Shown in pieces: positions 63,862 to 64,000 of a DNA stretch of 64,000 bases (its first letter is position 1; the number at the start of each line of letters is the position of its first letter). The stretch comes from Brachyspira pilosicoli (lineage in GTDB: Bacteria; Spirochaetota; Brachyspiria; Brachyspirales; Brachyspiraceae): positions 868,001-932,000 of the forward strand of contig NZ_JAWLPU010000001.1 in NCBI RefSeq assembly GCF_036997485.1. Reading direction: 5' to 3'. Made by a program: the position numbers and the translations under genes. The notes beneath the pieces are model-generated. The model saw only the letters and a list, made by a program, of their open reading frames with translations. It searched no databases and was not told the origin of the DNA.

Positions 63862-64000
63862 AATTTTTTATCCCAAAAATTAAAGTATACTATAATATAC
63901 GAAATAAATTAAAAATAGTTTAACATATTATTTAATTATTATAGATAATAAATTTGCAACACTATTTATATATTTTTTTTATATTATATTAGATATTTAC

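Overview
The window is a very AT-rich bacterial chromosome segment and reads as a spirochaete, most probably Brachyspira. The grounds are strong A/T codon bias, many Lys/Asn/Ile-rich proteins, lipoproteins with spirochaete-style lipoboxes, a tamB-bamA-ompH outer-membrane locus, a bactofilin next to map, and secreted TPR and LRR proteins. The species cannot be fixed from sequence alone. No rRNA, tRNA, CRISPR array, phage or transposase gene was seen, so this looks like ordinary chromosome. Its less expected content lies in intergenic RNA-level structure.

Layout. 1-5.1 kb: the end of a purine permease, then a leftward glycan/sugar operon (EIIA-Man-like protein, GH35 beta-galactosidase, TPR protein, acetyl esterase). 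5.6-6.8 kb: map and bactofilin. 7.1-17.4 kb: a MATE transporter with a long charged tail, ispD, and the outer-membrane assembly locus tamB-bamA-ompH. 17.5 kb: a structured ncRNA, probably 6S, with its own promoter. 17.8-29.9 kb: a pseudouridine synthase, an LRR lipoprotein, phosphohexomutase, DUF4241 and other hypotheticals, a broken ImmA/IrrE gene, an iron alcohol dehydrogenase, an extremely acidic protein, a Zn-ribbon protein and argJ. 29.9-36.9 kb (leftward): class A PBP, split transketolase plus an EIIA, and an NhaC antiporter behind an apparent leader-peptide attenuator. 36.9-46.5 kb: a hypothetical, an arylsulfotransferase, MoxR/Bat-like genes, transaldolase, rsmG and secreted proteins. 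46.7-49.7 kb: ravA-viaA-like pair. 49.9-59.8 kb: argS, a ygbA/DUF454 operon with an operator-like promoter, a FecR-M14 fusion, DUF4340, purH, ahpC and fabD. 60.1-63.9 kb: a polar amino-acid ABC transporter with two binding proteins, preceded by a leader ORF ending Arg-Arg-stop, and a secreted hypothetical.

Genes that work together: TamB, BamA and the OmpH-like chaperone in outer-membrane biogenesis; the two transketolase halves with transaldolase in the non-oxidative pentose phosphate pathway; the ATPase, permease and binding proteins of the ABC system; and RavA with ViaA as an AAA+/VWA pair.

Strongest leads: (1) a three-copy, comparatively GC-rich intergenic repeat whose hairpin arms differ between copies by compensatory changes, with a roughly 28-bp mini-repeat inserted in two hairpin loops of one copy; (2) a full attenuation architecture upstream of nhaC (promoter, 16-codon leader ORF, mutually exclusive antiterminator and terminator); (3) a 20-codon leader ORF ending in two Arg codons ahead of the ABC transporter; (4) a probable 6S RNA. 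All are read by eye; no searches or folding programs were run.
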